Notes under the pieces: model-generated
What the model was told of the DNA's origin: nothing
The model's input: only the letters and a program-made list of their open reading frames with translations
The model's database searches: none
NCBI GenBank assembly: GCA_024640405.1
Contig: JAHEFB010000008.1
Span: 1 to 64,000 of the forward strand
Source: Alphaproteobacteria bacterium
GTDB lineage: Bacteria; Pseudomonadota; Alphaproteobacteria; Rhizobiales; Aestuariivirgaceae
Length of the DNA: 64,000 nucleotides
Reading direction: 5' to 3'
Position numbers and translations under genes: made by a program
In this document: positions 17,752 through 25,837 of the stretch, in pieces
Position numbering within the stretch: the stretch's first letter is position 1
How the letters are laid out: every line of letters begins with the position of its first letter

Positions 17752-18255
17752 TCAATAAATGATCGTGTTGAGATAGTTGAAGAACGGTTCGAGGAATTTC
17801 ATGCCCTTGGGCAACGTAATGCGCATCAGCGCCTCGAAGAAAAAGAAAAATGTAATCGGCACTAGTGTCGCGATGGTCATTGTGAGGACCCAAGTATGAC
17901 GGCCGAGGAATCGCAAATAGTAGATCAGGAATACGAACATCGCGCCGTACATGGAAATTATGTTGACCAATGCGATGAAGCCAAAAATACCGCCGCCAAC
18001 AAGCAACAGCATTTTCTTGCCGTATCCGTCCAGAAACGGTTCGGTTGATTGTGAAGGAGGCGAGGTTTGCCTATACCAGTTAAATGCAATAAAACCGGTG
18101 CAGACCAGCATTATTCCGGATAGCCAGAATGGCCAGGCACCACCTCCGGGGCCTTCGCCCGTAATATAGCCAACATTCAATTCGGTGCTCTTCCACATCA
18201 GATAAATTGACATCAAGGCGAGAACACCGGCCGTAACAATTTCTGCACGCCGCAT
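17752..18255 (-). CDS. tctB: Tripartite tricarboxylate transporter small subunit TctB
   Basis: The 167-residue small membrane subunit of the TTT system with four hydrophobic segments, including LVGGGIFGFIALVNIISMYG and TIATLVPITFFFFFEALM, ending with the typical KGMKFLEPFFNYLN tail. It sits between tctC and tctA. A hairpin in the 141-base tctC-tctB gap probably lowers its expression relative to the binding protein. Confidence 0.9.
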   Translation of the reverse strand: MRRAEIVTAGVLALMSIYLMWKSTELNVGYITGEGPGGGAWPFWLSGIMLVCTGFIAFNWYRQTSPPSQSTEPFLDGYGKKMLLLVGGGIFGFIALVNIISMYGAMFVFLIYYLRFLGRHTWVLTMTIATLVPITFFFFFEALMRITLPKGMKFLEPFFNYLNTIIY

Positions 18256-18333
18256 AGCGGCTCCTCCCGTACGCCCTCATTCGAGCGTGCCTACAGGCTC
18301 GCACGTGAAAACGAAAATTTTAATTCCCAAGTT

Positions 18334-18371
18334 GCTGGAGCAGCCAGCTTTACCAGCCTGAATGCTCCAGC
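18334..18371 (-). other. Intercistronic hairpin between tctC and tctB
   Basis: A perfect 9-bp stem (GCTGGAGCA with TGCTCCAGC) around a 20-base loop that itself can fold, located after the tctC stop. No T-run follows, so an mRNA-stabilising or partially terminating element is more likely than a full terminator. Confidence 0.6.
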
Positions 18372-18396
18372 TTGTTGTTCGCAGTTCTGCGCCTGT

Positions 18397-19374
18397 TTAG
18401 CCGCCAATTGCCTTCAGCAGTTCGGTGTGCCGGTCGACCTGGGTCTTCCAGTACTCCTTTTGAGTTGCCGCATCCATCGGCAGGGGCTCAAGGCTTTCTG
18501 ATTTCATGTAGTTCTGCCACTCTTCGGTGTCATAAATCTTCCCGAAGAGGTCCCGGTAATAGGCTGCGGCATCGTCCGACATGCCTGGCGCACCAACAAC
18601 AGCGCGCTGGTTGTAGTAAGAGAAGTCCTTGCCCAGTTCCTTGACCGTGCGCGTATCAGGCAGATTCGGCAGACGTTCATCGGAAAACGCAATCAATGGC
18701 ACCACGTCGCCCGATTCATAGAACCCCTTTGCTTCCGCAGGGTTGTTCACGGACGCCATGATCTGCTGGCCGGCGAGATCCTTGGCCACGGCACCACCGC
18801 CCTTGTAGGGGATGTACTTGATCTTCACATCGAAGTTCTTTTCCATCCATGCAATGACGATCGAGTCCTCCTGGCCCTTGCCGGTACCACCCATAACGTA
18901 CTCGCCGTTATCAGCCTTTACCTTTGCCAGCCAGTCCTCGAATGTCTTGATGCCGGAGTCCTTGTGAACCCACAGCACGAAAGGATCCACGCCCATCATC
19001 GTGATAGGTGTGAACGTCTGAATATCGATGCCAAGATTCGGCTGGCGAATCGGCGTTGTGAAGAACGAGTTCAATGTCACCAGGATGCTGTGATCCTTGT
19101 CGCTGGCACCGTTCAGGGCAATCAGCGCTTCAGCGCCGGAACCACCGCCCTTGTTGTTTGGTACAAGCGGACGAACTGTCAGCTTCTTCTTCTCTGCAAC
19201 AGACTGCAGGAAGCGGGCAATCTGATCTGCACCACCGCCGGCGCCGGCCATGATCACAAAGTCAATCGGTTTGGTCGGTTCCCAGGCATGGGCCGGAGTC
19301 GTTGTAGTGACAACAGACGCCATCATGCCGGTCGCAAACATAAATCCAAGTGCAATTCTTCTAGTAAGTTTCAT
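18397..19374 (-). CDS. tctC: Tripartite tricarboxylate transporter substrate-binding protein TctC
   Basis: A 325-residue periplasmic binding protein with a signal peptide (MKLTRRIALGFMFATGMMAS, cleavage near AHA). It has the Bug/TctC core: the IDFVIMAGAGGGADQIARFLQ opening loop, VPNNKGGGSGAEAL and YIPYKGGGAVAKDLAG. The ATG at 19374 has GGGAG 8 bases upstream; an open frame extends 13 codons further without support. It is the first gene of tctCBA. Two palindromes shared with the gntR promoter lie 116-180 bases upstream, so the GntR regulator probably controls it. Confidence 0.92.
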   Translation of the reverse strand: MKLTRRIALGFMFATGMMASVVTTTTPAHAWEPTKPIDFVIMAGAGGGADQIARFLQSVAEKKKLTVRPLVPNNKGGGSGAEALIALNGASDKDHSILVTLNSFFTTPIRQPNLGIDIQTFTPITMMGVDPFVLWVHKDSGIKTFEDWLAKVKADNGEYVMGGTGKGQEDSIVIAWMEKNFDVKIKYIPYKGGGAVAKDLAGQQIMASVNNPAEAKGFYESGDVVPLIAFSDERLPNLPDTRTVKELGKDFSYYNQRAVVGAPGMSDDAAAYYRDLFGKIYDTEEWQNYMKSESLEPLPMDAATQKEYWKTQVDRHTELLKAIGG

Positions 19375-19489
19375 TTTATTTCTCCCTTTGGGGTCGTTGA
19401 CAACAACAACCATGTTAAGTTGTTGCTACAAATTTTAAACCCAGACCACCAGACCGCCGCATCTGTTGCCGGCTTAACTCCGGAATCTA

Positions 19490-19502
19490 TCCACATTGTG
19501 GA
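19490..19502. promoter_or_regulatory. Operator palindrome B of tctC
   Basis: TCCACATTGTGGA is a near-perfect palindrome 116 bases upstream of the tctC ATG. The identical 13 bases occur at 25682-25694 upstream of gntR. Confidence 0.7.
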
Positions 19503-19541
19503 ACCAATTGATATACAAGCCAAAATCAAGACATTCTGGAG

Positions 19542-19553
19542 TGTGGTATACCA
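19542..19553. promoter_or_regulatory. Operator palindrome A of tctC
   Basis: TGTGGTATACCA, with the 10-bp perfect palindrome TGGTATACCA at its core, fits the GT-N-AC pattern of FadR-type GntR operators. The same 12 bases occur at 25624-25635 in front of gntR. Confidence 0.75.
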
Positions 19554-19767
19554 GTTGACAACCGGATCGTATCAGATTGACGGTCCGCATCAAGAAAAAC
19601 CGGACAGCTTGTCGCGAATTCTGTGATGTTTTCCCGCACAGTGGTTGCTCCTTTCCCTTCTGGTTTCGCGATCCCGATATTTTCGGCACTTTCGTCCAAA
19701 AACAATCGCAATCGGCTCGAACTCTTTTGCAACAACATCGCCCGTTCAAATTGAACTCGATGCTATG

Positions 19768-20628
19768 CTAGTGCGCCATTAATACAGGCATATTTGCATG
19801 ATCGACAACATATTGCGTTGCACCTCCAAACACCATTTCACGACCCCGGCTTGAACCGTAGGCACCCATCAAAAGACAATCCGCATCCACCGATTTGGCG
19901 CCCTCAAGCAAGGCCTTTCCTGCATTGCTGCCGGCCTTGATTTCAACATGGGCTGCCTTGATGTCATGATCAGATAGGAAATTGAGCAGGTGCGCCCCGG
20001 TAAGTTCCAGTTTCTCACCCGCCATGGTCATGACGGACACGGTGGACGCAGCCGCCAGTAGCGGCATTGCCAGAGAAACCGCCCGCGCGGCCTCGCGCGA
20101 TCCATTCCATGCCACGGCAATATGATTGCCAATCTTCTCAGGTGGTGACAGTGGCGGGCACATCATCACAAGCGACCCGGTGTTCACCAGTGCTGCCTCG
20201 AGTGTGTTGCGACCCATCGCTCTGTCGCGATCTGGCTTTGCAACCGCAACAACATCCGCCAACCGACCGCGAGCCGACACCATGTTGGCTTGCTTGCCAC
20301 GCTCGATACGCCAGGTAGCAGTCAGTTTGTTCTTCGGGTGAGGCTTGCCGATTTCCACCAGGACAAGTCCTCTGGCATCGGCATAGTCTTCAAACTGTTT
20401 GGTGATTTGCGCTTCTTCCGCCTTGGCAAGATCGTCACCGGATTTGGAAATCTGTTCACGCAAGATTGCGGGCACCGAAACGCCAAACGGCAACAGATCG
20501 TCGGGCGCAGGACGGCAATGCACTGCCTCGATATGGCCGGTCTTGCCGGTCAGTGCCAGTGCGTGATCGAGTACATTCTCCCCCTTACCGTCATTCCTGA
20601 TAGGCACAAGAACTCTTCGAATTGCCAT
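19768..20628 (-). CDS. Universal stress protein with two UspA domains
   Basis: The 286-residue protein holds two tandem UspA-like alpha/beta domains. The first starts with RRVLVPIRNDGKGENVLDHALAL, the second with NHIAVAWNGSREAARAVSLAMPLL, and the C-terminal part has the nucleotide-loop-like MGAYGSSRGREMVFGGATQYVV. Such proteins bind nucleotides and modulate stress or metabolic enzymes. It lies between the formyltransferase-like gene (38 bases) and the tct promoter, leftward like both, so it is probably the last gene of the oxalate-type operon. Confidence 0.88.
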   Translation of the reverse strand: MAIRRVLVPIRNDGKGENVLDHALALTGKTGHIEAVHCRPAPDDLLPFGVSVPAILREQISKSGDDLAKAEEAQITKQFEDYADARGLVLVEIGKPHPKNKLTATWRIERGKQANMVSARGRLADVVAVAKPDRDRAMGRNTLEAALVNTGSLVMMCPPLSPPEKIGNHIAVAWNGSREAARAVSLAMPLLAAASTVSVMTMAGEKLELTGAHLLNFLSDHDIKAAHVEIKAGSNAGKALLEGAKSVDADCLLMGAYGSSRGREMVFGGATQYVVDHANMPVLMAH

Positions 20629-20666
20629 ACCTTGCTTCCTCTTTCCCCGGTTCCGTACTCAGAATT

Positions 20667-21617
20667 CTAACTGCCCAATACTGTCCCGGCCGCAATACCT
20701 GCCTGGCTGGCCCAGTCCTGCGCAGCCATCTTTTCGCCACCGGCCGGACGGACTCGCTTGAGGCGAATGCGTCCGCCAATGAGCTGTACTGTGACACCAT
20801 CGTCGGACACGTCCACGATTTTGGCGGAAACTCCGTCACCCGGCACGCGCTGGCAATCATAGACTTGCACTTGTTGTCCGTTCAGCGTTGTCCACGCTCC
20901 CGGGCTGGGGTTGGTGCCGCGAATGAGATCGTAGACCTGTTTGATCGGCTTGTTCCAGTCGATCATTGCATGTTTCTTCGTGCAGCGCCGTTCGTAAGTC
21001 GCATCGGCCTCATCCGGCACAATGTGCGGCGGTTCGCCGGCACGGAAAAGATCGCACACCCGAGTGACGCTTTGCACAGCGGATGGATATATCTTCTTGA
21101 AGTACAGATCGATGACGGTGTCGTCCGGTCCGATCTCGCATTCCCATTGCAAAAGACTGTCACCCTCATCCAGACCGTCGGAAGGATAAAACCAGCTGTA
21201 ACCCGACTTCGTCGAACCCATGATAATCGGCCAGTTCACCGCACTGGGACCGCGATGGAGGGGCAAAAGTGACGGATGGAAGCAGATTGAGCCCATTTTC
21301 GGCGTATTCCGGGCTGCCTCCGGCACAAAGACATTCACGAACGCCATCACCATCAGGTCAGCATTGCAAGATGCCAATATTCCCAGGGCTTCAGGGTCGT
21401 CAAAGTCGGCCGGCTGGTGAACCGGCAGGCCCTTTTCCAAGGCAAACTCCTTGATCGGATCAACCGGTTTGCCGTCGCGGTCGGGCTCGCAGTAGACGGC
21501 AACAACCTCGTCCTTGCCGGTCTCCAGGATTTTGGCAATCGCATCCTTGCCAAATGCCTGTTGACCCATCACGATCAGGCGCATGGGATCGCCGGGTTTT
21601 TGCCAGTTGTCTGCCAT
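20667..21617 (-). CDS. 10-formyltetrahydrofolate hydrolase-like formyltransferase-family protein
   Basis: A 316-residue protein of the formyl transferase family (Fmt/PurN fold). The catalytic His is in CFHPSLLPLHRG and the Asp in SDGLDEGDSLLQWECE. The stretch GLDEGDSLLQ, followed by GPDDTVIDLYF and a C-terminal PGAW segment, is much closer to the N-terminal hydrolase domain of animal 10-formyl-THF dehydrogenase (ALDH1L1) than to methionyl-tRNA formyltransferase. It has no aldehyde dehydrogenase part. With Frc and a ThDP lyase beside it, I infer a role in handling formyl units made from formyl-CoA or formate through tetrahydrofolate. GGGAG precedes the ATG by 8 bases. The gene ends 38 bases before the stress protein. 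Confidence 0.82.
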   Translation of the reverse strand: MADNWQKPGDPMRLIVMGQQAFGKDAIAKILETGKDEVVAVYCEPDRDGKPVDPIKEFALEKGLPVHQPADFDDPEALGILASCNADLMVMAFVNVFVPEAARNTPKMGSICFHPSLLPLHRGPSAVNWPIIMGSTKSGYSWFYPSDGLDEGDSLLQWECEIGPDDTVIDLYFKKIYPSAVQSVTRVCDLFRAGEPPHIVPDEADATYERRCTKKHAMIDWNKPIKQVYDLIRGTNPSPGAWTTLNGQQVQVYDCQRVPGDGVSAKIVDVSDDGVTVQLIGGRIRLKRVRPAGGEKMAAQDWASQAGIAAGTVLGS

Positions 21618-21640
21618 CAGTGTTGCTCCCGATCTTCCTG

Positions 21641-22912
21641 CTATTCAGCTGCTTGCTTCATCTCGCCAATGGCGCCAGAAGCTCTGATCTGATCAATCTC
21701 GTCTGCCGTATATCCCAGCACCTGCGTCAGAATTTCCTGGGTATGTTCACCCAGCAATGGAGAGCGTTTTACTTCAGCAGGAGAATCCGACAATTTTACC
21801 GGCATGCCCACTGTGATGTAGGGCCCGCGCTCGGGATGATCCACCTCCACGACCGTTTCAGTTGCCCGCAACGATGGTTCTTCAGCAATTTCCTTCATTG
21901 ACAGGATTGGGCCAACGGGAATGTCCTGCGGGTTGCAAATCTCCATGACCTCGAACTTGCTCTTGGTCTTTGTCCACTGTTCGATTCGCTCGAAGATGTG
22001 CTCCAGTTTGTCGAGACGGGCGGGCGGCGTTGCATAACCCGGATCGGTTTTCCAACCGGGCTCACCGATGGTGTCACAGACCTTTTCCCACACTGCCGCC
22101 TGGGTAATGAAATAGGTATAGGCGTTCGGATCGGTCTCCCACCCCTTGCATTTGAGTATTGCGCCCGGCTGTCCGCCGCCGGAATCATTCCCGGCACGCG
22201 GTGTCGCGTCGCCAAATTCAATTCCCTTGCCGAACTGGGTATATTCGTTCAACGGACCATGTGCGAGACGCTGCTGGTCACGTAATTTCACACGGCACAG
22301 GTTCAATACACTGTCCTGCATGGCAGCCAAAACCCGCTGCCCCTTACCGGAATGAGTGCGCTGATAAAGCGCCGACACAATGCCAAACGCCAGATGCAGT
22401 CCTGTGCCTGAATCGCCAATCTGAGCCCCGGTTACCAAAGGCGGTCCATCGAGAAACCCGGTCGTGGATGCTGATCCACCGGCGCACTGAGCGACGTTTT
22501 CATAGACCTTGCAATCCTCATACGGGCCAGGACCAAAACCCTTTACCGAGGCATAGATCATTTTCGGGTTCAGTTCCTGAATCCGCTCCCAGGTCAGCCC
22601 CATGCGATCAAGCGCACCGGGCGCAAAGTTCTCCACCAGCACATCGCAGGTCTTCACCAACCGCTCCAGTACGTCCTTGCCCTGTTCAGTCTTGGAGTTA
22701 AGGGTAATGGAACGCTTGTTGTGATTGAGCATGGTGAAATACAGCGAGTCGGCATTGGGCACATCACGCAACTGTCCGCGTGTTGCGTCACCTACACCGG
22801 GGCGTTCCACCTTGATCACGTCTGCGCCTAGCCATGCCAGCAGCTGAGTACAGGTAGGCCCGGATTGTACATGGGTGAAATCCAGAATCTTGACGCCTTT
22901 GAGTGCCTGCAT
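21641..22912 (-). CDS. frc: Formyl-CoA:oxalate CoA-transferase
   Basis: Class III CoA-transferase that moves CoA from formyl-CoA to oxalate, giving oxalyl-CoA and formate. The 423-residue protein matches Oxalobacter Frc motif by motif: [17 protein letters not shown] at the start, [24 protein letters not shown], the catalytic Asp in [10 protein letters not shown] near residue 170, the glycine loop NDSGGGQPG, and [12 protein letters not shown] at the end. It lies between the ThDP enzyme (about 95 bases) and the formyltransferase-like gene (23 bases) in one leftward operon. This is the best anchor for an oxalate function of the block. Confidence 0.92.
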   Translation of the reverse strand: MQALKGVKILDFTHVQSGPTCTQLLAWLGADVIKVERPGVGDATRGQLRDVPNADSLYFTMLNHNKRSITLNSKTEQGKDVLERLVKTCDVLVENFAPGALDRMGLTWERIQELNPKMIYASVKGFGPGPYEDCKVYENVAQCAGGSASTTGFLDGPPLVTGAQIGDSGTGLHLAFGIVSALYQRTHSGKGQRVLAAMQDSVLNLCRVKLRDQQRLAHGPLNEYTQFGKGIEFGDATPRAGNDSGGGQPGAILKCKGWETDPNAYTYFITQAAVWEKVCDTIGEPGWKTDPGYATPPARLDKLEHIFERIEQWTKTKSKFEVMEICNPQDIPVGPILSMKEIAEEPSLRATETVVEVDHPERGPYITVGMPVKLSDSPAEVKRSPLLGEHTQEILTQVLGYTADEIDQIRASGAIGEMKQAAE

Positions 22913-23006
22913 TTTTGTCTCCCGTTTCGATCATTCAGCGGTCAATTTGTGTTACCGGCCTGCTGAAAATAACCATTACTTGTGTTGTTTGTCTGGGGCT
23001 GCCTGA

Positions 23007-24755
23007 TCACTTGTACATGGTCTGTGCCTTGGTGCCGGGCGCATATTCGTCCGGGTCGACCCAGACATTCACAACGGCACATTTCCCGGTCTTGGCGATG
23101 GCTTCCCGGGCCCGCTGCAGGGCCGGTTGAATTTCTGAAGCTTCACGCACCTCTTCGCCATAACCACCGATCATTTCACCAAACATGGAGAACGGAATGT
23201 CCCCCAGTTTGTTGCCGATATTGCCGCGCTGTTCGCCATACTTGGCAATCTGGCCATACCGGATCTGGTTCATGTGCGAATTGTTGCCGATCACTGCCAG
23301 ATAAGGTGCGCCAAACCGCTGAGCGGTTTCCATGTCGAATGCAGTCATGCCGAACGAGCCATCTCCATAAAGACACATGACTTCCTTGTCCGGGTTGGCC
23401 AGCTTTGCTGCCATGGCAAATCCGGTACCCACACCGAGCGAACCGAGGGCACCGGGATCCATCCACTGACCGGGACCACGGGGGCGCACCGCCTGGGCCG
23501 AAATTGTGACGATGTCACCGCCGTCACCAATGTAGATGGTGTCTTCGCCCAGAAACTCATTGATTTCCCAGGCAAGGCGGTAGGGGTGAATCGGGTTGCG
23601 GTCAGACGTGAACAGTGGCATCAACCTTTCAAGCGCCACCGATTCTGCTGCGCGCAGTTTTGCCATCCACTGCTTGCGTTCATCCTGTGCAGACTTGTCA
23701 ATGCGTCCGGATGCAGCCTGCTCGACGGCAGCCAGAATGGCGCCCGGATCTCCGCACAAGCCCAAATCAACATCACGGTTCTTGCCGACAGTATTGTAGC
23801 CCATGTCAATCTGCACCAGCGTGGCTTCTTTGGAAATACGCTTGCCGTATCCCATGCGGAAGTCGAATGGCGTACCAACTATCAGGATGACGTCGGCGTC
23901 CTTGAATGCCATCGACCGGGTTCGGTCAAACCCGTGCGGATCACTGGGGTGCAGCATGCCGCGGCTGGCACCGTTCAGATATGCCGGAATGTCCAGAGCC
24001 CGCACCAGTGATATGGCCTCATTGTGACCCTGGGCCGCCCACACCTGTTGACCGAACAAAACCGCGGGGCGCTTTGAATTCACCAGGATATCGGCCAGTT
24101 TTTCGATGTCTGCAGGATCGCCTATGGAGCGAACCGATCCGCGGTATTTGCCGGGTGTCGGCAGAACTGCCTTTTCAACCGGAATTTCGGCATCAAGAAT
24201 GTCGCGCGGAATTTCCAGATAGGAGGGGCCATAGGCACCGTTGAAACTTTCACGGGCCGCCATGGCAATCATGTCCGCCACCCGCTCTGTCGACAGAACA
24301 CCCGCTGAAAATTTGGTGATCGGCGCCATCATGTCAACGTGTGGCAAATCCTGCAGCGATCCCATCTTGTGCTGGGTCAACGACGACTGCCCGCCGATAT
24401 GCAGGATCGGACTTTCCGACCTGAAGGCTGTTGCAACACCGGTCACTGCATTGGTGCAGCCCGGCCCTGCCGTCGTTACAACACAACCAAGCTTGCCGGT
24501 CTGACGCGCATATCCGTCAGCGGCATGCGCTGCGACCTGCTCATGGCGTACATCAACAATGCGAATGCCTTCGTCGATGCACCCGTCATAGATGTCGATG
24601 ATGTGACCGCCGCACAGCGTGAAGATAGTATCCACACCTTCGGCCTTGAGCGCTTTCGCAACGAGATGGCCCCCCGAGATTACCGACCCATCCTTGGTCT
24701 TGGCCTTCAGCGTATCTTCTGCTGTTGAAGTCGGCGTTGCTATTGTTGTGCTCAT
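23007..24755 (-). CDS. Thiamine-diphosphate enzyme, candidate oxalyl-CoA decarboxylase or 2-hydroxyacyl-CoA lyase
   Basis: A 582-residue ThDP-dependent decarboxylase/lyase. The catalytic Glu is in VRHEQVAAHAADGYAR; the central domain has GASRGML; the ThDP site GDGSFGMTAFDMETA with the Mg-binding GDG-NN spacing ends in IGNNSHMNQI. Its start (FTLCGGHIIDIYDG) is closer to HACL1/ILVBL-type lyases than to Oxalobacter oxalyl-CoA decarboxylase, which has a different sequence here. Beside a clear Frc, the natural reading is that it decarboxylates oxalyl-CoA to formyl-CoA, but cleavage of a 2-hydroxyacyl-CoA to formyl-CoA plus aldehyde would also fit. It follows gntR by 64 bases. Confidence 0.8.
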   Translation of the reverse strand: MSTTIATPTSTAEDTLKAKTKDGSVISGGHLVAKALKAEGVDTIFTLCGGHIIDIYDGCIDEGIRIVDVRHEQVAAHAADGYARQTGKLGCVVTTAGPGCTNAVTGVATAFRSESPILHIGGQSSLTQHKMGSLQDLPHVDMMAPITKFSAGVLSTERVADMIAMAARESFNGAYGPSYLEIPRDILDAEIPVEKAVLPTPGKYRGSVRSIGDPADIEKLADILVNSKRPAVLFGQQVWAAQGHNEAISLVRALDIPAYLNGASRGMLHPSDPHGFDRTRSMAFKDADVILIVGTPFDFRMGYGKRISKEATLVQIDMGYNTVGKNRDVDLGLCGDPGAILAAVEQAASGRIDKSAQDERKQWMAKLRAAESVALERLMPLFTSDRNPIHPYRLAWEINEFLGEDTIYIGDGGDIVTISAQAVRPRGPGQWMDPGALGSLGVGTGFAMAAKLANPDKEVMCLYGDGSFGMTAFDMETAQRFGAPYLAVIGNNSHMNQIRYGQIAKYGEQRGNIGNKLGDIPFSMFGEMIGGYGEEVREASEIQPALQRAREAIAKTGKCAVVNVWVDPDEYAPGTKAQTMYK

Positions 24756-24819
24756 TTGTCAATCGCTCCCTGATAAATCTCTGTGTTGTCCGGCCCTGCC
24801 ATCGGGCTGGTTTGCTGTT

Positions 24820-25530
24820 TCAGCCCGCACCTTCTTCGGCGCCGGAAAATGTTCTCCAGTTCTTTCGGACATGGCCATGCAGCCGCATGGTATGTTCGCG
24901 CACCAGCATTGAAGCAAGTTCGGCATTACGGCCTTCGATTGCCTCAATGATATTCATGTGATCCACCACCGACCGGGTAATGCGGTCGCCTTCTGCCATG
25001 GCGCGTTCCCGGATTGACCGCATATGAAGGAAGAGGCCTTTGGCGATATCCAGCAGCATGGGGCTGCCAGATAATTCGAGTATGCGCAGATGGAAGGCGA
25101 TGTTGGCTTCTGAATATTCATGCAGGTGTGCCCGCAGTTCACTCTCGCCCTTTTGTTTGGGCAAAGCTTTGCGCAATCCCTCTACCTCCTTGTCAGTGGC
25201 GTTTTCCACCGCCATTCGGGCTGCCATGCTTTCAAGTGACGCCCAGACCACAATCATGTCGAGAACCTCATTCAGGCTCTTGCGGCGAATAAACACCCCT
25301 ATGCGAGGCTGCACTTCAACAAAACCTTCCTGTTCCAGCCTGGTGAGCGCCTCGCGCACTGGGGTCCTAGAAATGCCCAACTGCTCTGCCACCGCGCGCT
25401 CGTCAAGGCGCAGGTTGGCATCCGCATCGTACAAATTCATACCGCTGATGGCATCCTTGAGCACTTCGTAAATGTGCTCCTTGAGACTGAAATTGGTGCC
25501 GACGGGCTTAAGTTTCAGGCGGGTTGCCAT
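24820..25530 (-). CDS. GntR-family (FadR-type) transcriptional regulator
   Basis: A 236-residue repressor/activator with an N-terminal winged helix (LDERAVAEQLGISRTPVREALTRL) and a C-terminal FCD ligand domain whose metal-binding His residues are visible (HEYSEANIAFH, DHMNIIEAI, REHTMRLHGH). Ligands of this class are small organic acids. It is the first gene of the leftward block with the ThDP enzyme, frc and formyltransferase-like genes. Start at 25530 is chosen because the domain begins there; the open frame extends 29 codons upstream. Its promoter and that of tctCBA share two palindromes, so autoregulation and control of the transporter are likely. Confidence 0.88.
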   Translation of the reverse strand: MATRLKLKPVGTNFSLKEHIYEVLKDAISGMNLYDADANLRLDERAVAEQLGISRTPVREALTRLEQEGFVEVQPRIGVFIRRKSLNEVLDMIVVWASLESMAARMAVENATDKEVEGLRKALPKQKGESELRAHLHEYSEANIAFHLRILELSGSPMLLDIAKGLFLHMRSIRERAMAEGDRITRSVVDHMNIIEAIEGRNAELASMLVREHTMRLHGHVRKNWRTFSGAEEGAG

Positions 25531-25623
25531 TGTTGGTCGCGGGCCTCTTTGGGTCAGTCCGGCTGACTGGAGCATCGCCGAAGACCAGTTACAAGGTCCG
25601 GGACAGCACCATGTCACCTGGTC

Positions 25624-25635
25624 TGTGGTATACCA
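25624..25635. promoter_or_regulatory. Operator palindrome A of gntR
   Basis: TGTGGTATACCA, identical to 19542-19553, about 94 bases upstream of the gntR ATG. Confidence 0.75.
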
Positions 25636-25680
25636 AGTACCAACAACATGACACGGACGAAGGTTTATGCGGAGTCAGCA

Positions 25681-25694
25681 TTCCACATTGTGGA
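25681..25694. promoter_or_regulatory. Operator palindrome B of gntR
   Basis: TTCCACATTGTGGA contains the same 13 bases as 19490-19502. The centre-to-centre distance to palindrome A is about 57 bases here and 52 in front of tctC, but the order relative to the gene is reversed. Confidence 0.7.
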
Positions 25695-25837
25695 TGGGCA
25701 TGTTGGACAAAGCGATAAAAACCGCCGTATGAGGCCTACAATACAAGGCAATAATATGAAGCCCTGTGCCTGCTCTGTATGCAACAAGGCGATTTACCGG
25801 ACTATGTGCCGCGAAATCGAATACGCCGACAAAATAA

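Larger units (their letters stand above)
19375..19767. other. Promoter region of tctCBA
   Basis: 393 bases between the tctC start and the end of the universal stress protein gene. It contains the two operator palindromes listed separately; the remainder shows no gene. Confidence 0.55.

Noticed and set aside
20667..21617. Methionyl-tRNA formyltransferase (fmt)
   Set aside because: The GLDEGDSLLQ and PGAW segments fit the FDH hydrolase domain better, and the context is oxalate/formyl-CoA metabolism rather than def/fmt.
23007..24755. Acetolactate synthase large subunit
   Set aside because: No small subunit gene is adjacent and the neighbour is Frc. The start motif is of the HACL/ILVBL type.
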